64,000 bases of DNA. Origin: Pseudoalteromonas peptidolytica (GTDB lineage: Bacteria > Pseudomonadota > Gammaproteobacteria > Enterobacterales > Alteromonadaceae). The position numbers and the translations under genes are program-made. The DNA is taken from NCBI RefSeq assembly GCF_012641745.1, contig NZ_WEHZ01000007.1:62001-126000 (forward strand). The letters are read 5' to 3'. Position 1 is the first letter of the stretch; the number at the start of each line of letters is the position of its first letter. Positions 63,433 to 64,000 of the stretch are shown here, piece after piece. The notes beneath the pieces were generated by a model. The model ran no database searches and had not been told where the DNA came from. It saw only the letters and a program-made list of their open reading frames with translations.

Positions 63433-64000
63433 ATGTTTAAATCTCTCGCTCGTGTTGTTTCCAGCCATATGACGTTAATGGTATTGATGCCATGTATGTT
63501 ACTTGGCGCTGTCATTTTTTATGATGTATCAGTATCTGCTAAAAGAATGAAGGACGCATATGACGCAGAGTATAATGCCTTTTTGAGCCATGCAGTTTTA
63601 AATGTGATCCATGAAACACAAAAAGAGCGGGGAGCATCAGCAGGCTTCATTGGCTCTCAAGGTCTTAAGTTTGAGCAAAACTTAAGGCTGCAACGTAATC
63701 TTACCGATAGTGCAATTGCAAAACTAAAGCAACAACAGCAAAAGTGGGATCTTATGCCAGAAATGGCACAAGAGCTGATAGAGTTTGAGAGTAAATTATC
63801 TCGTTTATCTAGTGTACGTTCTAGTATCGATTCTCTTTCTATGCCTATTTCAGAAGCGCTAAAGTATTACACAGATATTAACCTAAAGGCTCTACATATC
63901 GTTATCAAGGCCTCGAGACTGAGCAACGATCACACTATATCTACTGAATTAGTCGCAATATATAACTTTTCAAATGCCAAGGAATCAGCTGGTATAGAGC
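63433..64000 (+). CDS. NIT-domain sensor protein, probably methyl-accepting chemotaxis protein (3' end outside window)
   Basis: From ATG 63433 a frame of 189 codons runs off the window. An N-terminal transmembrane helix (about 13-31, LMVLMPCMLLGAVIFYDV) is followed by a periplasmic helical domain with HETQKERGASAGFIGS near residues 60-75 and FSNAKESAGIE at the end, the hallmarks of the nitrate- and nitrite-sensing NIT domain. In marine Gammaproteobacteria such domains usually sit on chemoreceptors; a cyclase or kinase output is also possible because the C-terminal part is not visible. Confidence 0.8.
   Translation, partial: MFKSLARVVSSHMTLMVLMPCMLLGAVIFYDVSVSAKRMKDAYDAEYNAFLSHAVLNVIHETQKERGASAGFIGSQGLKFEQNLRLQRNLTDSAIAKLKQQQQKWDLMPEMAQELIEFESKLSRLSSVRSSIDSLSMPISEALKYYTDINLKALHIVIKASRLSNDHTISTELVAIYNFSNAKESAGIE

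Noticed and set aside
63256..63468. 70-codon minus-strand ORF before the NIT-domain gene
   Set aside because: It overlaps the first 36 bases of the well-supported NIT-domain gene on the other strand, has no ribosome-binding site and no recognisable relatives. It may be a remnant but cannot be supported.

Overview
The window looks like a chromosomal segment of a marine gammaproteobacterium of the order Alteromonadales, most probably Pseudoalteromonas or a close relative. The base composition is moderately AT-rich. The gene families (TIGR03503, DUF3549, DUF3301, DUF2789, DUF2310, NIT-domain chemoreceptor) fit that group, and several blocks keep the Escherichia coli gene order: queF/syd/csrB/yqcC/truC/yqcA, mltD/gloB/yafS-like/rnhA/dnaQ, murJ..ribF/ileS/lspA/fkpB/ispH, bamD/rluD/pgeF/clpB, and corB/ypjD/ffh/rpsP/rimM/trmD/rplS followed by tyrA. 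The genus is an inference from these features; no database search was possible.

Layout. 1-4.6 kb: end of a solute-binding-like protein, a periplasmic cyclophilin, queF, syd and small conserved genes. 5-9.7 kb: a GNAT acetyltransferase, then a gene-free stretch that reads as a very GGA-rich CsrB-family RNA with its own terminator, then DUF3301/DUF3549 genes and the yqcC-truC-yqcA operon. 9.7-17.4 kb: mltD, gloB, a methyltransferase, rnhA, dnaQ, a TIGR03503 protein, seven identical tandem tRNA-Asp genes, and copies of a 162-bp repeat. 17.4-22.6 kb: an SOS mutagenesis cassette imuA-imuB-dnaE2 behind a perfect LexA box. 23-31.8 kb: a lone receiver protein, rpsT, murJ, ribF, ileS, lspA, fkpB, ispH. 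31.8-40.4 kb: a FimS/AlgR-like two-component pair directly ahead of the type IV minor-pilin operon pilV-pilW-pilX-pilY1-pilE, with two FimT/FimU-like pseudopilins on the opposite strand. 40.5-49.7 kb: glnB, bamD, rluD, pgeF, clpB, an oxidoreductase with an 11-G tract, gshA and a lytic-transglycosylase-like lipoprotein.

49.7-53.6 kb is the most unusual part. Short, AT-rich, same-strand ORFs of unknown function alternate with hairpin-forming sites that carry attC-like R'' and R' boxes. This reads as an integron gene-cassette array without an integrase (a CALIN), holding a lipoprotein, two small membrane proteins, an unknown 126-aa protein, a secreted trypsin-like protease and a nonsense-mutated cassette. 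After it, housekeeping gene order resumes (corB, ypjD, ffh, rpsP-rimM-trmD-rplS, tyrA), with a tannase-family esterase inserted between ffh and rpsP. The window ends inside a NIT-domain sensor gene, probably a chemoreceptor.

Themes: translation and RNA modification (queF, truC, rluD, rimM, trmD, ileS, ribosomal proteins, tRNA-Asp), DNA replication and mutagenesis (dnaQ, rnhA, imuAB-dnaE2), envelope biogenesis (mltD, murJ, bamD, lspA, syd, ffh), surface motility or adhesion (pil cluster, probably under the adjacent two-component system), and post-transcriptional control (csrB).
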